Source: Planomicrobium stackebrandtii (GTDB taxonomy: Bacteria; Bacillota; Bacilli; Bacillales_A; Planococcaceae). Taken from it: DNA of 64,000 bases. Positions 1 through 8,368 of this stretch are shown in pieces. The stretch spans positions 1 through 64,000 of the forward strand of contig NZ_JAUSWB010000010.1 in NCBI RefSeq assembly GCF_030814955.1, given 5' to 3'. The notes beneath the pieces are model-generated. The model was given only the letters and a program-made list of their open reading frames with translations, searched no databases and had not been told where the DNA came from. A program made the translations under genes and the position numbers. The stretch's first letter is position 1. Each line of letters starts with the position of its first letter.

Positions 1-125
1 GTGATCTGCCTACGCTGATCAGTAAAGTTGCGCGGGCCGTTTTGCGCGGCCGTTGCGTGTTTGTTGACGTTTTGCTGTTCAGTTTTCAAGGTTCAGTACG
101 TCCGTCCTGTAAAAGCAACTTCTCT
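1..125 (-). other. rRNA operon 5' leader (16S gene lies beyond the left edge)
   Basis: Read on the minus strand, positions 98-79 contain the block TTGAAAACTGAA that is typical of Bacillota rrn leaders and 16S-23S spacers, followed by GC-rich leader sequence to the window edge. Two promoters lie just upstream (126-232), so this is the 5' leader rather than the internal spacer. The neighbouring order ygxA-ygzB-perR also matches B. subtilis, where ygxA lies beside the rrnD operon. No rRNA sequence itself is visible. Confidence 0.65.
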
Positions 126-232
126 AAGTTATCACCGTTTAGTGAAAGAGTCAAGCCTTTTTATTATTGCGAAAAACTTAATTTCTCTTAGCGACGTGTA
201 TTATCATAATATATTTCCTCAAAGAATGTCAA
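126..232 (-). promoter_or_regulatory. Tandem sigma-A promoters P1 and P2 of an rRNA operon
   Basis: On the minus strand P1 has TTGACA (232-227) and TATGAT (208-203) with an 18-base spacer. P2 has TTGACT (154-149) and TAACTT (131-126) with a 17-base spacer. Two strong promoters about 77 bases apart leading into a TTGAAAACTGAA-type leader is the classic arrangement of Bacillus rrn operons. Confidence 0.75.
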
Positions 233-326
233 TGATTAAAGCGAAAAAAGTTTAAGAATCTTTATTACACTAGTAAACATATTAATAAATCATTATTCCT
301 TTGCCCCTAAAATCATTTCCACTACG

Positions 327-384
327 AAAAAAGAAGCTGCTGTTAAAAGCCGGATGAACGGATTTTAACAGCAGCTTCTTTTTT
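327..384. terminator. Bidirectional intrinsic terminator upstream of the rrn promoters
   Basis: A perfect 22-bp inverted repeat (327-348 with 363-384) has a 14-base loop and six-base A/T runs at both ends, so it can terminate in either direction. On the minus strand it would stop read-through from the ygxA side before the rrn promoters. Confidence 0.75.
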
Positions 385-390
385 CTTCTT

Positions 391-690
391 CATATTATAC
401 TTAAGCTTTGAACACCTTAATCATCTACTCATCAGCGTCAGAGGGGTGAATGTTCTCTTCGCTTTTCCAATTTTGTTTTATCCATCTGTATAAACTGAAC
501 TCAAGAATAATAATTCAAATGCAGCTTTGGGAATCACTCGATATGCCAGTGGATAGCCCAGCGCTAAGATAGGTGCACAAAAATTATAAGCTAATATTTT
601 TCACGGTCACTTTTGAACATGAGAGCAGAAAAGCGATGACACCAATTAAAGATTATTAGTTCAACTTACTAGTTAAAAATAAAACATTTG
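391..690. other. 300-bp intergenic stretch with no intact gene
   Basis: No complete coding region with a start codon and ribosome binding site is visible on either strand. The only coding-like signal is the possible decayed membrane-protein fragment entered separately at 478-658. Confidence 0.5.
478..658 (-). pseudogene. Possible decayed membrane-protein gene fragment
   Basis: On the minus strand one frame (about 658-592) reads as a hydrophobic stretch containing LIGVIAFLLSCSKV and then stops. A different frame (about 594-478) continues as a hydrophobic stretch containing ALGYPLAYRVIPKAAFE and ends at TAA (480-478). Neither part has a convincing start or ribosome binding site. The composition suggests the 3' end of a membrane protein broken by a frameshift, but the fragments are short, I recognise no family, and chance cannot be excluded. 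Confidence 0.2.
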
Positions 691-697
691 CTTACCA

Positions 698-735
698 TTT
701 TGAAGGAAAGGATAATCTACATCTTTCCTTCAAAA
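698..735 (-). terminator. Hairpin downstream of ygxA
   Basis: A perfect 13-bp inverted repeat (698-710 with 723-735) with a 12-base loop lies just beyond the ygxA stop codon. The U-run on the ygxA side is only four bases, so it is a plausible but not strong terminator. Confidence 0.5.
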
Positions 736-762
736 AAGTTCTTATCCACCACTACCCTCTTT

Positions 763-1629
763 TCAGTTCTTCACGTAATAATAGCGATGAAAGATCCCTT
801 CGCTTTTAGTGGTAACACCGTTTATAAAAATCAGATCTTTCTCTATAAGGTATTCAATAAAAACTTCAAGGTTGGACGAATAATTTTTTAATTCTTCCTG
901 TTCATGCAATTCTTGGATTGTCCAGCTGCTTTGTTTCTCCATGACTTCCCTTATATGAAGAGCCCCGTCCTGCGTTCGCGAATGAATATAAAACTCGCTT
1001 GCCAGAAACAGCAGCTCGAGCCGCTTGTCAATCGGCTCATCGCTCGATATCAATTCTTCGTATAGTTTGTAGATGGCGGGTTCCATCTGTTTGACCTGAG
1101 ACCAGACCGTCACTTCTGGCGGCAATCCGTTTTCAAGTACTGCCAATCGCGCCAGATGATGCAGCGACTCTACCATATGGTGATAGGCATCCATGTAGTT
1201 TTTTTCTTCAAAAAATACTTTTCCTTCCATATAGCGGCGGATCAGTTTGGCAAACTCCATGCCCATTTTGATTTTACGGCCGTAGAAGGGATAATCTTTC
1301 AGCTCTGTTTTCAACTTTTCCATGAATTCATTGCGATCGTAAATGACACGGCCGTAAAAAAGCCAGTCAACAATTTTCCGGTTTGTTCCGAGCAGCAGCC
1401 ATTTATGTAGTTGTTTTTCAGTAACGATATGCATCGCAGCCTTTTTATCTAAATACGTATAATGCTTAGTGAACACCGGCGTTTCGTTTTCCTTGGTGAT
1501 AATCAGCAGAACCGAATCAAAGGTATCCGTAATCTGGCTGACTTTTTCTCTTTTTTCCACCAAAATCACCCCTAGCGTACTTTCCTGGCTGGCGCGTTCC
1601 TGGTAAATAGGTCGTAGGATTTGTTCCAT
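763..1629 (-). CDS. ygxA: YgxA-type nucleotidyltransferase-like protein
   Basis: About 288 residues, soluble, with no signal peptide. It resembles the B. subtilis YgxA family, annotated as nucleotidyltransferase-like, with an alpha-helical C-terminal half; biochemical function is unknown. The position supports the call: it lies between ygzB/perR and an rRNA operon, as in B. subtilis. AAGGAG stands 9 bases before the ATG at 1629 and 6 bases before an adjacent in-frame TTG at 1632, so either could be used. Transcription runs towards the rrn operon but is separated from it by the hairpins at 698-735 and 327-384. The family name is recognised from sequence and synteny; the catalytic activity is not shown. 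Confidence 0.8.
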   Translation of the reverse strand: MEQILRPIYQERASQESTLGVILVEKREKVSQITDTFDSVLLIITKENETPVFTKHYTYLDKKAAMHIVTEKQLHKWLLLGTNRKIVDWLFYGRVIYDRNEFMEKLKTELKDYPFYGRKIKMGMEFAKLIRRYMEGKVFFEEKNYMDAYHHMVESLHHLARLAVLENGLPPEVTVWSQVKQMEPAIYKLYEELISSDEPIDKRLELLFLASEFYIHSRTQDGALHIREVMEKQSSWTIQELHEQEELKNYSSNLEVFIEYLIEKDLIFINGVTTKSEGIFHRYYYVKN

Positions 1630-1892
1630 CAATTTTCACTCCTTGCTGTCTCCATCGCATTCCGCCATACAGTGTATAGCGTGGATGGTAATGAACTGCA
1701 GTGTGTTTTCACTTTCCCTATGGTCTGCGGGGTTTCCCCGTTCTCTGTTTCTCAGACATTGAAGCCGAACATAGTGGCCTCTGCTTTTCTTTATTTCGAC
1801 ATATTTATTGCTGATTCCTTCATTTGAAAACCGATATCACTTTTTAAGGTCATTTATGATATAGTATGATGGATGCAAGGAGGAAATAAACC

Positions 1893-2246
1893 ATGAAACC
1901 TTATAAAAATAAAATCAATCGCATTCGGACGTTTGCATTAGCGCTTATTTTCATCGGAATCGTCATCATGTACGTCGGCATTTATTTCAGAAATCATCCT
2001 ATTGTTATGGTGATTTTCATGCTGCTGGGTGTTGTTGCGATTATCGGAAGTACAGCTGTCTATGGCTGGATCGGTTTGCTGTCTATGAAAACTGTACCGG
2101 TGGAATGTCCCAATTGTGGAAGACATACAAAAATGCTGGGCCGTGTAGATATTTGCATGCATTGCAATGAGCCTTTAACGATGGACCGTTCTCTTGAAGG
2201 AAAAGAGTTTAACCAAGACTATAACAAGAAAAGCTCACAACAATAA
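1893..2246 (+). CDS. ygzB: YgzB family membrane protein with C-terminal zinc ribbon (UPF0295)
   Basis: 117 residues. Two hydrophobic segments (about residues 13-33 and 37-60) are followed by a cytoplasmic tail with two CxxC-type pairs (CPNC near 72 and CMHC near 88), a likely zinc ribbon. This is the layout of the UPF0295/YgzB family, whose function is unknown. AAGGAGG precedes the ATG by 8 bases. It is transcribed convergently with perR, each gene having its own terminator, and lies between ygxA and perR exactly as in B. subtilis. Confidence 0.88.
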   Translation: MKPYKNKINRIRTFALALIFIGIVIMYVGIYFRNHPIVMVIFMLLGVVAIIGSTAVYGWIGLLSMKTVPVECPNCGRHTKMLGRVDICMHCNEPLTMDRSLEGKEFNQDYNKKSSQQ

Positions 2247-2284
2247 AAACATCCAGCGAATCTGAAATTCGCTGGATGTTTTTT
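2245..2284 (+). terminator. Terminator of ygzB
   Basis: A 17-bp inverted repeat (2245-2261 with 2267-2283) with a 5-base loop and flanking A and T runs immediately follows the ygzB stop codon. Confidence 0.85.
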
Positions 2285-2294
2285 CATATCCGCA

Positions 2295-2333
2295 AAAAAG
2301 AAGCTTACCGCTATTTTGCGGCAAGCTTCTTTA
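2295..2333 (-). terminator. Terminator of perR
   Basis: On the minus strand a stem built on AAAGAAGCTTGCCGC pairs with its near-perfect complement and is followed by a six-base T run, directly after the perR stop codon. Confidence 0.8.
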
Positions 2334-2341
2334 AATAAAAA

Positions 2342-2785
2342 CTATTGGGCCTTTGCCGTTTTGCCTAAGCATCCCTGGCATGTCCCGTAAATTTCAAGAC
2401 GGTGATAATCCACTTGAAAGCCCGTGACATGGGAAGCTAAATGTTCTACTTCGTCCAGTCCCGGATAATGAAAATCAACTATTTTTCCGCAATCGTTGCA
2501 GATAATATGATAATGATCATGTGTGACAAAATCGAAACGGCTTGAAGAATCTCCGTAAGTCAATTCTTTTACCAGCCCCGCTTTTCTAAACACGCGTAAA
2601 TTATTATAAACAGTTGCAACACTCATATTAGGAAACGTTTTTTCAAGCGCGCGATAAATGTCATCCGCTGTTGGGTGCGTTGTTGAATGAATCATATACT
2701 CCAAAATCGCGTGGCGTTGGGGTGTGATTCTTACACCTGTAGACTTCAAAGCATCAAGCGCGTCTTTTAATTTTAATTCAGACAT
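2342..2785 (-). CDS. perR: Peroxide-responsive repressor PerR (Fur family)
   Basis: 147 residues with an N-terminal winged helix (about 1-85) and C-terminal dimerisation domain. With the start at 2785, the regulatory metal ligands fall exactly at the PerR positions His37, Asp85, His91, His93 and Asp104. Structural zinc Cys pairs are Cys96/Cys99 and Cys136/Cys139. Asp104 separates PerR from Fur and Zur. In this family Fe-dependent oxidation of His37 or His91 by peroxide releases DNA and derepresses catalase, Dps, haem and zinc-uptake genes. The start was chosen because GAGGTG stands 7 bases upstream; five extra codons upstream lack a binding site. A PerR box overlaps its promoter, so autoregulation is likely. 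The peroxiredoxin gene bcp is close by. Confidence 0.97.
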   Translation of the reverse strand: MSELKLKDALDALKSTGVRITPQRHAILEYMIHSTTHPTADDIYRALEKTFPNMSVATVYNNLRVFRKAGLVKELTYGDSSSRFDFVTHDHYHIICNDCGKIVDFHYPGLDEVEHLASHVTGFQVDYHRLEIYGTCQGCLGKTAKAQ

Positions 2786-2818
2786 CGCCGTGCACCTCAC
2801 TTCATAGATATTCTTACA

Positions 2819-2865
2819 TTGTAATTGTTATAAACAGTGTACCTAATGAGAGTGGTGGATGTCAA
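2819..2865 (-). promoter_or_regulatory. perR promoter with PerR box
   Basis: On the minus strand TTGACA (2865-2860) and TACACT (2841-2836) are 18 bases apart. Immediately downstream, 2819-2833 reads TTGTAATTGTTATAA, matching 13 of 15 positions of the Bacillus PerR box TTATAATTATTATAA. Its position at the transcription start fits repression by PerR. Confidence 0.8.
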
Positions 2866-2906
2866 GAAATCACTATAGTGCCGCCGTTTGCCACGTGTGA
2901 TCCTCT

Positions 2907-3458
2907 TTATTTTTCGTGCAGCCCTTTTTCTTTCCGTCCAAGACGCTGATTGACCAGACGCGCTGCGACGAACAAAAAGTCGGACAAACGATTTAAGTAG
3001 GCTAAGACATTCGGAGAAATATCGGGACCAATCGACAAAACTGTACGTTCAGCTCTTCTGACAACAGTCCGCGCCACATGAATAGCAGCTCCGGACGGAT
3101 GTCCCCCTGGCAAGATGAAGTTGCTGAGAGGCGGAACTTCAGCATCATACTGATCGATCCATTGCTCCAGCTTAAAAACATCCTGTTCTTCCAATTTCCA
3201 TTTTACTTCTTTTCCTTTCGGCGTAGCCAATTCGGCTCCTACATGGAATAAAATCGTCTGGATTTCGTGAAAAACTTCGCAAAGCGCTTCTTTTTCTTCA
3301 AAAAATTCGACATTCATGTGCCCAATTGCCAGGCCGATCAGTGAATTCGCTTCGTCACACGTTCCGTATGCTTCAACTACTGCATCGTTTTTTGCGACCC
3401 TTGTGCCGTAAACCAAAGAAGTGGTGCCTTTATCGCCTGTTTTCGTATAAATCTTCAT
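2907..3458 (-). CDS. Cob(I)alamin / cob(I)yrinic acid a,c-diamide adenosyltransferase, PduO type
   Basis: 183 residues, the usual length for the single-domain PduO adenosyltransferase, which transfers the adenosyl group of ATP to reduced corrinoid to make coenzyme B12. The N-terminal nucleotide-binding motif YTKTGDKGTTSL is at residues 3-14 and the conserved RAER/NRLSDFLF block is near the C terminus. The B. subtilis homologue is YvqK. The ATG at 3458 is chosen because a GGAAAAGGGG site precedes it inside the end of the upstream gene, whose stop is 2 bases away; the 20-codon upstream extension is rejected. It lies in an apparent operon bcp, hydroxyacid dehydrogenase, adenosyltransferase. No other cobalamin gene is in the window, so it probably salvages imported B12. 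These two genes are an insertion relative to the B. subtilis perR-ygaF order. Confidence 0.93.
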   Translation of the reverse strand: MKIYTKTGDKGTTSLVYGTRVAKNDAVVEAYGTCDEANSLIGLAIGHMNVEFFEEKEALCEVFHEIQTILFHVGAELATPKGKEVKWKLEEQDVFKLEQWIDQYDAEVPPLSNFILPGGHPSGAAIHVARTVVRRAERTVLSIGPDISPNVLAYLNRLSDFLFVAARLVNQRLGRKEKGLHEK

Positions 3459-3460
3459 GC

Positions 3461-4402
3461 TCAATACCCCTTTTCCATATTGACCAAATTTGCCGGAATC
3501 GTTTGGTCGGCGAGCCATTTTTTAAGGTTTGGAATAAAGATATCCAGTGCACGTTCCACATACTTGCCGGAGTGGCTGGAGACATGGGGTGACACTACAA
3601 CGTTGTCCATTGTCCAATAAGGGTGCTCTGTTGGCAGCGGCTCCAGTTCGAATACATCCAGAACCGCATAGGCAATTTCTTCACTTTGCAGCGCTTCAAG
3701 AAGAACCGCATCTGAAACCAGGTCGCCTCTTCCGAAGTTCATAAAAATAGCGGTGTTTTTCATCGCTTTGAAATGGGTGCTTGTTAACAGCTGTTTCGTC
3801 TCATGGGTGCTCGGCAAAATTGACAGAACATAGTCCGCTTGCGGAAGCTTTTCCAAAATGTGTTCAAACGAAACCATTTCGTCCATGTGCAAAGCTTGCT
3901 TTCCGGAACGGTTGCAGCCGATGGTACGGACCCCGAACGCCTGCAGCAGACGCCCGATTTCTGAACCTATGGCCCCTGGCCCCAGAATGATCGCTGTAGA
4001 GCCATGCAATTCTGAAGAACGGATTTTTCTGTTCCAATCCCGGCTGCGCTGATTTTCATAAATAGCCGGCAGCGAGCGTTTTAAAGATAATAAATGAGCC
4101 AAGACAGATTCAGCCATCGGAATTTTATGGATGCCTTTCACATTGGATACGGTAATTTCCCGTTCTGCGATGGCTTGATGAGGCAGCTTTTCAATGCCGG
4201 CACTGGCCACCATGATCCACTGCACTTTTTCAGCGGCCGCAATGTCTTCCGCTGTCAAGTCTTCCCCGTATGTGACAATAATGTCGGCAGACGCCAAACG
4301 CGTTTTGTCTTTGTAGAGGAAATGGAAATCGACTTGTGGAAATTCGGCTTCCAGCCTCTGCTGCTGATCTTCTTTCGGAATGAATGTAAACAGAATTTCC
4401 AT
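3461..4402 (-). CDS. D-isomer-specific 2-hydroxyacid dehydrogenase (NAD(P)-dependent)
   Basis: 313 residues. A Rossmann motif GPGAIGSEIG lies near residue 140, the catalytic Arg in FGRGDLV near 227, the Glu in VFELEPLP near 252 and the catalytic His in SPHVSSH near 270. This is the standard Arg-Glu-His set of the family that interconverts 2-keto and D-2-hydroxy acids. The glycine motif has Pro in place of the usual Gly at its second position, as in several members. The physiological substrate cannot be told from sequence. AAAGGGG stands 6 bases before the ATG. It sits between bcp and the cobalamin adenosyltransferase with short gaps, suggesting co-transcription. Confidence 0.9.
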   Translation of the reverse strand: MEILFTFIPKEDQQQRLEAEFPQVDFHFLYKDKTRLASADIIVTYGEDLTAEDIAAAEKVQWIMVASAGIEKLPHQAIAEREITVSNVKGIHKIPMAESVLAHLLSLKRSLPAIYENQRSRDWNRKIRSSELHGSTAIILGPGAIGSEIGRLLQAFGVRTIGCNRSGKQALHMDEMVSFEHILEKLPQADYVLSILPSTHETKQLLTSTHFKAMKNTAIFMNFGRGDLVSDAVLLEALQSEEIAYAVLDVFELEPLPTEHPYWTMDNVVVSPHVSSHSGKYVERALDIFIPNLKKWLADQTIPANLVNMEKGY

Positions 4403-4416
4403 AATTGTCCCCTTTC

Positions 4417-4893
4417 TTATTGATTGCTGATGGTCTTCAATGTTTCCAGCACATCCTGGATGTGGTTCGGAACTTTAACTTTGCGCCACTCTTTTACCAC
4501 CGTTCCTGTTGGATCGATCAAGTATGTCGCACGTTCAATGCCCATGAATTTTTTGCCGTACATATTCTTCTCAACCCATACACCATAATCTTCCGAAACT
4601 TGATGGTCTTCGTCCACCAACAGCGAGAACGGCAAGCCGTGCTTTTCAATGAATTTATTGTGCTGATCTTCTGAATCGGCGCTGACGCCAAGAATCACTG
4701 CATTAAGCGCTGAAAAATCAGCCTGGGCATCCCGGAAATCACAAGCCTGCGTCGTACAGCCAGGTGTCATATCTTTTGGATAGAAATAAAGAACCACGTA
4801 TTTGCTGCCGGAAAAATCTTTTAGTGAAACCGTTTCTCCTACTTCGTTCTTTAATGAAAATTCCGGTGCGTGTGTACCTTCCAATGCAGTCAT
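4417..4893 (-). CDS. bcp: Thioredoxin-dependent peroxiredoxin Bcp (YgaF homologue)
   Basis: 158 residues. TPGCTTQACDFRD carries the peroxidatic Cys46 and a resolving Cys51 five residues later, the arrangement of atypical 2-Cys Bcp/PrxQ enzymes that reduce H2O2 and alkyl peroxides using thioredoxin. Start chosen at the second ATG (4893): AAGGAG is 8 bases upstream, while the first ATG, at the sixth base before it, lies too close to that site. Divergent from hemL, as gsaB/ygaF are linked in B. subtilis. The neighbourhood with perR suggests peroxide defence, but I see no PerR box in its promoter. Confidence 0.95.
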   Translation of the reverse strand: MTALEGTHAPEFSLKNEVGETVSLKDFSGSKYVVLYFYPKDMTPGCTTQACDFRDAQADFSALNAVILGVSADSEDQHNKFIEKHGLPFSLLVDEDHQVSEDYGVWVEKNMYGKKFMGIERATYLIDPTGTVVKEWRKVKVPNHIQDVLETLKTISNQ

Positions 4894-4918
4894 CTCCATC
4901 ACTCCTTTTCTTCTCTCT

Positions 4919-4982
4919 ATCGTACCGAACCGTGACTCCAGTTTCAATTTCTTTGGCGTTTCTGAACGACATTGTCTACAAT
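4919..4982. promoter_or_regulatory. Divergent promoters of bcp and hemL
   Basis: For bcp (minus) TTGAAA at 4947-4942 and TACGAT at 4924-4919, spacer 17. For hemL (plus) TTGGCG at 4953-4958 and TACAAT at 4977-4982, spacer 18. The two -35 regions are adjacent. Confidence 0.55.
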
Positions 4983-5018
4983 AAGGAATAGATTAATCTA
5001 TAGGAGGCATTCTACCCA

Positions 5019-6305
5019 ATGAATCATACAACATCAGAGACGCTCCATAAGGAAGCATTAGAACATATCGTAGGCGGCGTCAACAGCCCATCCAGATCTT
5101 TTAAAGCGGTAGGCGGAGGCTCCCCCATTGCTATGGAACGCGGAAAAGGCGCTTATTTTTGGGACGTCGATGGCAACAAATACATAGACTATCTGGCAGC
5201 TTATGGCCCCATCATTACCGGGCATGCGCATCCTCATATTACACAGGCAATTACGCATGCAGCGGAAACAGGGCTGCTGTACGGCACTCCGACACGCCAT
5301 GAAATTACTTTCGCCAAGATGTTGAAAGATGCCATGCCGAACATGGACCGTGTGCGTTTCGTCAATAGCGGAACAGAAGCGGTCATGACGACGATCCGGG
5401 TGGCTCGCGCCTATACTGGACGGACAAAAATCATGAAGTTTGCCGGCTGCTACCACGGCCATTCCGATTTGGTCCTTGTCGCTGCCGGTTCCGGTCCTGC
5501 GACCCTAGGAACACCAGATTCAGCAGGCGTACCAAAGTCAATCGCAGAAGAAGTGATTACGATCCCATTCAATGACCCACAGGCATTCTCGGAAGCAATG
5601 GATCGATGGGGCGAGGAAATCGCTTGCCTGTTGGTCGAACCGATTGTCGGCAACTTTGGAATTGTTGAACCAAAACCCGGCTACCTCGAAGAAGTTCATC
5701 GCATCGCTCATGAAAAAGGAGCGTTGATTGTTTATGATGAAGTCATCACGGCTTTCCGCTTCCATTACGGCGGTGCTCAGGACATGCTCGGCTTAGTGCC
5801 TGACCTGACAGCACTCGGAAAAATCATTGGCGGCGGTCTGCCGATTGGCGCTTACGGCGGCAAAAAAGAAATCATGGAAACTGTAGCACCTTTAGGACCT
5901 GCATACCAAGCTGGCACAATGGCAGGAAACCCTGCCTCTATCCAAGCCGGCATCGCCTGTTTGGAAGTACTCCGTGAAAAAGGGGTCTACGAGAAAATGG
6001 ACAAACTCGGGGCACAGCTTGAAAAAGGCATCTTGGCCGCTGCCGAGGAATTTGATGTGACCATTACCTTAAATCGCCTGAAAGGCGCGCTGACCATCTA
6101 CTTTACTGACGTAAAAGTTGAAAACTATGAACAAGCTGAAGCAACTGACGGAGAAACCTTTGGCCGTTTCTTTAAGCTGATGCTGGAACAGGGAATCAAT
6201 CTGGCTCCTTCCAAGTACGAAGCATGGTTTTTAACAACCGAACATACCGAAGAAGATGTAGAAGTTTCCATCCAAGCCGTCCGTGAAGCGTTTAAACAGT
6301 TATAA
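5019..6305 (+). CDS. hemL: Glutamate-1-semialdehyde 2,1-aminomutase (GsaB/HemL2)
   Basis: 428 residues, typical of the class III aminotransferase fold. It converts glutamate-1-semialdehyde to 5-aminolevulinate, the first tetrapyrrole precursor in the C5 pathway. The PLP Schiff-base lysine is Lys268 in [13 protein letters not shown], and the substrate-binding block FVNSGTEA is near residue 114. AGGAGG precedes the ATG by 11 bases. The isolated location, away from a hemAXCDBL operon, and the neighbours bcp/perR match the B. subtilis second copy GsaB, so a canonical hemL probably exists elsewhere in the genome. Confidence 0.94.
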   Translation: MNHTTSETLHKEALEHIVGGVNSPSRSFKAVGGGSPIAMERGKGAYFWDVDGNKYIDYLAAYGPIITGHAHPHITQAITHAAETGLLYGTPTRHEITFAKMLKDAMPNMDRVRFVNSGTEAVMTTIRVARAYTGRTKIMKFAGCYHGHSDLVLVAAGSGPATLGTPDSAGVPKSIAEEVITIPFNDPQAFSEAMDRWGEEIACLLVEPIVGNFGIVEPKPGYLEEVHRIAHEKGALIVYDEVITAFRFHYGGAQDMLGLVPDLTALGKIIGGGLPIGAYGGKKEIMETVAPLGPAYQAGTMAGNPASIQAGIACLEVLREKGVYEKMDKLGAQLEKGILAAAEEFDVTITLNRLKGALTIYFTDVKVENYEQAEATDGETFGRFFKLMLEQGINLAPSKYEAWFLTTEHTEEDVEVSIQAVREAFKQL

Positions 6306-6345
6306 TTAGTAAAACTTAGATTTACCGGAAGGAGTCCTTGAGTCA

Positions 6346-7431
6346 ATGAGATTAGGTGCACGTATTTTAAAAACAGGCGTGGCCATTTCTTTGGCCCTGT
6401 TTCTGGCTAACTTATTGGAATTGCCTTCTCCTGTATTTGCGGGTGTAGCAGCTATTTTTGCTATCCAGCCCTCTATTTATCGCTCTTACCTGACTTTGCT
6501 TGATCAAATTTACGGCAACTTGATTGGTGCAGCCATTGCGATTATTTTCGTATTGACGCTCGGCAGCAATTATTTAACAATTGGTGCAGCCGCGATTTTA
6601 GCCATAGCGCTTATGCTCAAGCTGAAGTTGGAAAATACCGTTCCTTTGACTTTGGTAACCATCATCATCATCATGGATTCCCATTCCGCCAACTTCCTGA
6701 CATTTGCTTCACTGAGAATTGGCACCGTCATGCTTGGTATTTTATCGGCTTTTGTCGTCAATATGATCTTTCTCCCGCCGAAATACGAAACTCGGCTTTT
6801 TACGTCAATTCATGAAGTCAGCGAAGAAGTGATTCGCTGGATCCGTGTTTCCATTCGCCATGCATCCGATCATGCATCGGTTAAAGAAGACATCGATAAA
6901 CTGACGGAGAAGTTGTTGAAAGTCGACCAATGGTATTTGTTTTATAAGGAAGAGCGCAGCTACACCAAGAAGCAACAATATGCAAAAGCACGCAAACTGG
7001 TGCTTTACCGCCAAATGATTGCTACTTCAAAGAAAAGCCTAGAGGTTCTGAGGCGCCTGAATCGATTTGAAAATGAATTGATGGAGCTTCCTGACCACTT
7101 TCATATGATGGTCCAAGAACGACTGGAAAGTTTAGCCAGCTATCATGAGCAGCTTTATATGAAATACGTTGGCAAACTGCGGCCGGACCACAGTGAAGGT
7201 TCGGGGGCAGATGCCATTATGAAACGCAACGAGGTAATGACAATTTTTGTAAAAGAAATCAATTTAGCGCATGAGGAAAATGATGATGAGTTTTCGGTCT
7301 ATCATTTAATGCATGTGTTATCGGCGATATTGGATTACGAAGAACAACTGGAACATTTAGACTTGCTGATCATTGCTTACTTGAATTACCATGCAGAAGA
7401 AGTTGACAGCGATTTAGAGAATTCCATATAA
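6346..7431 (+). CDS. Aromatic acid exporter / FUSC family membrane protein (YgaE-like)
   Basis: 361 residues. The N-terminal half (about 1-145) has roughly five hydrophobic segments. The C-terminal half is soluble and helical with charged coiled-coil character, as in the bacterial aromatic-acid-exporter (DUF939) family. The name implies efflux of aromatic or toxic small molecules, but no substrate is known here. GGAAGGAG precedes the ATG by 11 bases. It directly follows hemL with a 40-base gap and may be co-transcribed; in B. subtilis ygaE also neighbours gsaB. A strong terminator follows. Confidence 0.85.
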   Translation: MRLGARILKTGVAISLALFLANLLELPSPVFAGVAAIFAIQPSIYRSYLTLLDQIYGNLIGAAIAIIFVLTLGSNYLTIGAAAILAIALMLKLKLENTVPLTLVTIIIIMDSHSANFLTFASLRIGTVMLGILSAFVVNMIFLPPKYETRLFTSIHEVSEEVIRWIRVSIRHASDHASVKEDIDKLTEKLLKVDQWYLFYKEERSYTKKQQYAKARKLVLYRQMIATSKKSLEVLRRLNRFENELMELPDHFHMMVQERLESLASYHEQLYMKYVGKLRPDHSEGSGADAIMKRNEVMTIFVKEINLAHEENDDEFSVYHLMHVLSAILDYEEQLEHLDLLIIAYLNYHAEEVDSDLENSI

Positions 7432-7467
7432 AAAACGTGTGGGGCGATTGCCCCACACGTTTTTTAT
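7428..7467. terminator. Bidirectional terminator between the FUSC exporter and appC
   Basis: The 18-bp inverted repeat built on AAAAAACGTGTGGGGC has a short loop and A/T runs on both sides. It overlaps the stop codons of the two convergent genes. Confidence 0.9.
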
Positions 7468-8351
7468 GATTTCATTCGCGGATCTAAAGCGTCTCGCAAG
7501 CCGTCACCCATCAAGTTAAAGCCAAGAACCGTCAACATGATGGCAACCCCAGGAAAAATCATGGTCCAGGGGGCATTGGTCAAATACGAACGCGAATCTG
7601 CCAGCATCTTGCCCCATTCCGGTGACGGAGCTTGTGCGCCTAGTCCAAGGAATCCCAGTGCAGCCGCTTCGATAATAGCGGTCGCAATGGCAAGTGTCCC
7701 TTGGACAATCACTGGTGCCATGGAGTTCGGCAGGATATGCGACACCAGGATCCGATTGTCTTTCATGCCGATTGCTTTTGCCGACATGATGTATTCGTCT
7801 TCTTTAATGCTCAATACTTTTGAACGGATCAAACGGCCGAAGTTCGGCACGTTAATGATTGCAATAGCAATTAATGCGTTGCGAAGCGAAGGTCCAAGAA
7901 CCGATACAACCGCAATCGCCAACAAAATACTTGGAAATGCCAGCATGATATCAAAGATGCGGGAAATGATTGTATCTACCCAGCGCCCGTAATAACCTGC
8001 TAAAATCCCTAAAATACTTCCCACTACGACCGATCCGATTACGGCTAAAAATCCGACCCATAACGAAATTCTGGCGCCATATACTACGCGGGATAAGATA
8101 TCCCGGCCAAAATCATCTGTCCCCATCCAATTTGTGGAAGAAGGAGGCATAAGCCGTTGAGACAGGTTTTGTTCATTGATGCCTTGCGGCGTAAATAGCG
8201 GACCGAAAATCGCCAACAGGATAAAGAATATGACGATTCCCATTCCGACAACCGCTACTTTGCTTTTGCGGAAACCGCGCCACGCCTCTTTCCAGGGGCC
8301 AGCGACTTTCTGCATTTCCGCTTTGTCTTGTTTGATTGCTGTTTCAGCCAA
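7464..8351 (-). CDS. appC: Oligopeptide ABC transporter permease, AppC type
   Basis: 295 residues, about six membrane segments after a cytoplasmic N terminus, with a DppC/OppC N-terminal domain followed by a BPD_transp_1 domain. The ATPase-contacting EAA-type loop is around GLGAQAPSPEWGKML near residue 237. It forms the channel with AppB. Starts with TTG at 8351, supported by GGAGGAG about 7 bases upstream. It is the last gene of a five-gene operon whose order (ATPase, ATPase, binding protein, permease, permease) equals B. subtilis appDFABC. The assignment to App rather than Dpp or Opp rests on that order. Confidence 0.9.
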   Translation of the reverse strand: MAETAIKQDKAEMQKVAGPWKEAWRGFRKSKVAVVGMGIVIFFILLAIFGPLFTPQGINEQNLSQRLMPPSSTNWMGTDDFGRDILSRVVYGARISLWVGFLAVIGSVVVGSILGILAGYYGRWVDTIISRIFDIMLAFPSILLAIAVVSVLGPSLRNALIAIAIINVPNFGRLIRSKVLSIKEDEYIMSAKAIGMKDNRILVSHILPNSMAPVIVQGTLAIATAIIEAAALGFLGLGAQAPSPEWGKMLADSRSYLTNAPWTMIFPGVAIMLTVLGFNLMGDGLRDALDPRMKS

Positions 8352-8368
8352 GGTACGTCTCCTCCTTC

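Noticed and set aside
688-891. Plus-strand frame of 67 codons overlapping the end of ygxA
   Set aside because: No binding site and overlaps a hairpin and the well-supported ygxA frame on the other strand.
4894-5018. PerR box sought between bcp and hemL
   Set aside because: No stretch matches the operator better than chance; only ordinary promoter hexamers are seen.
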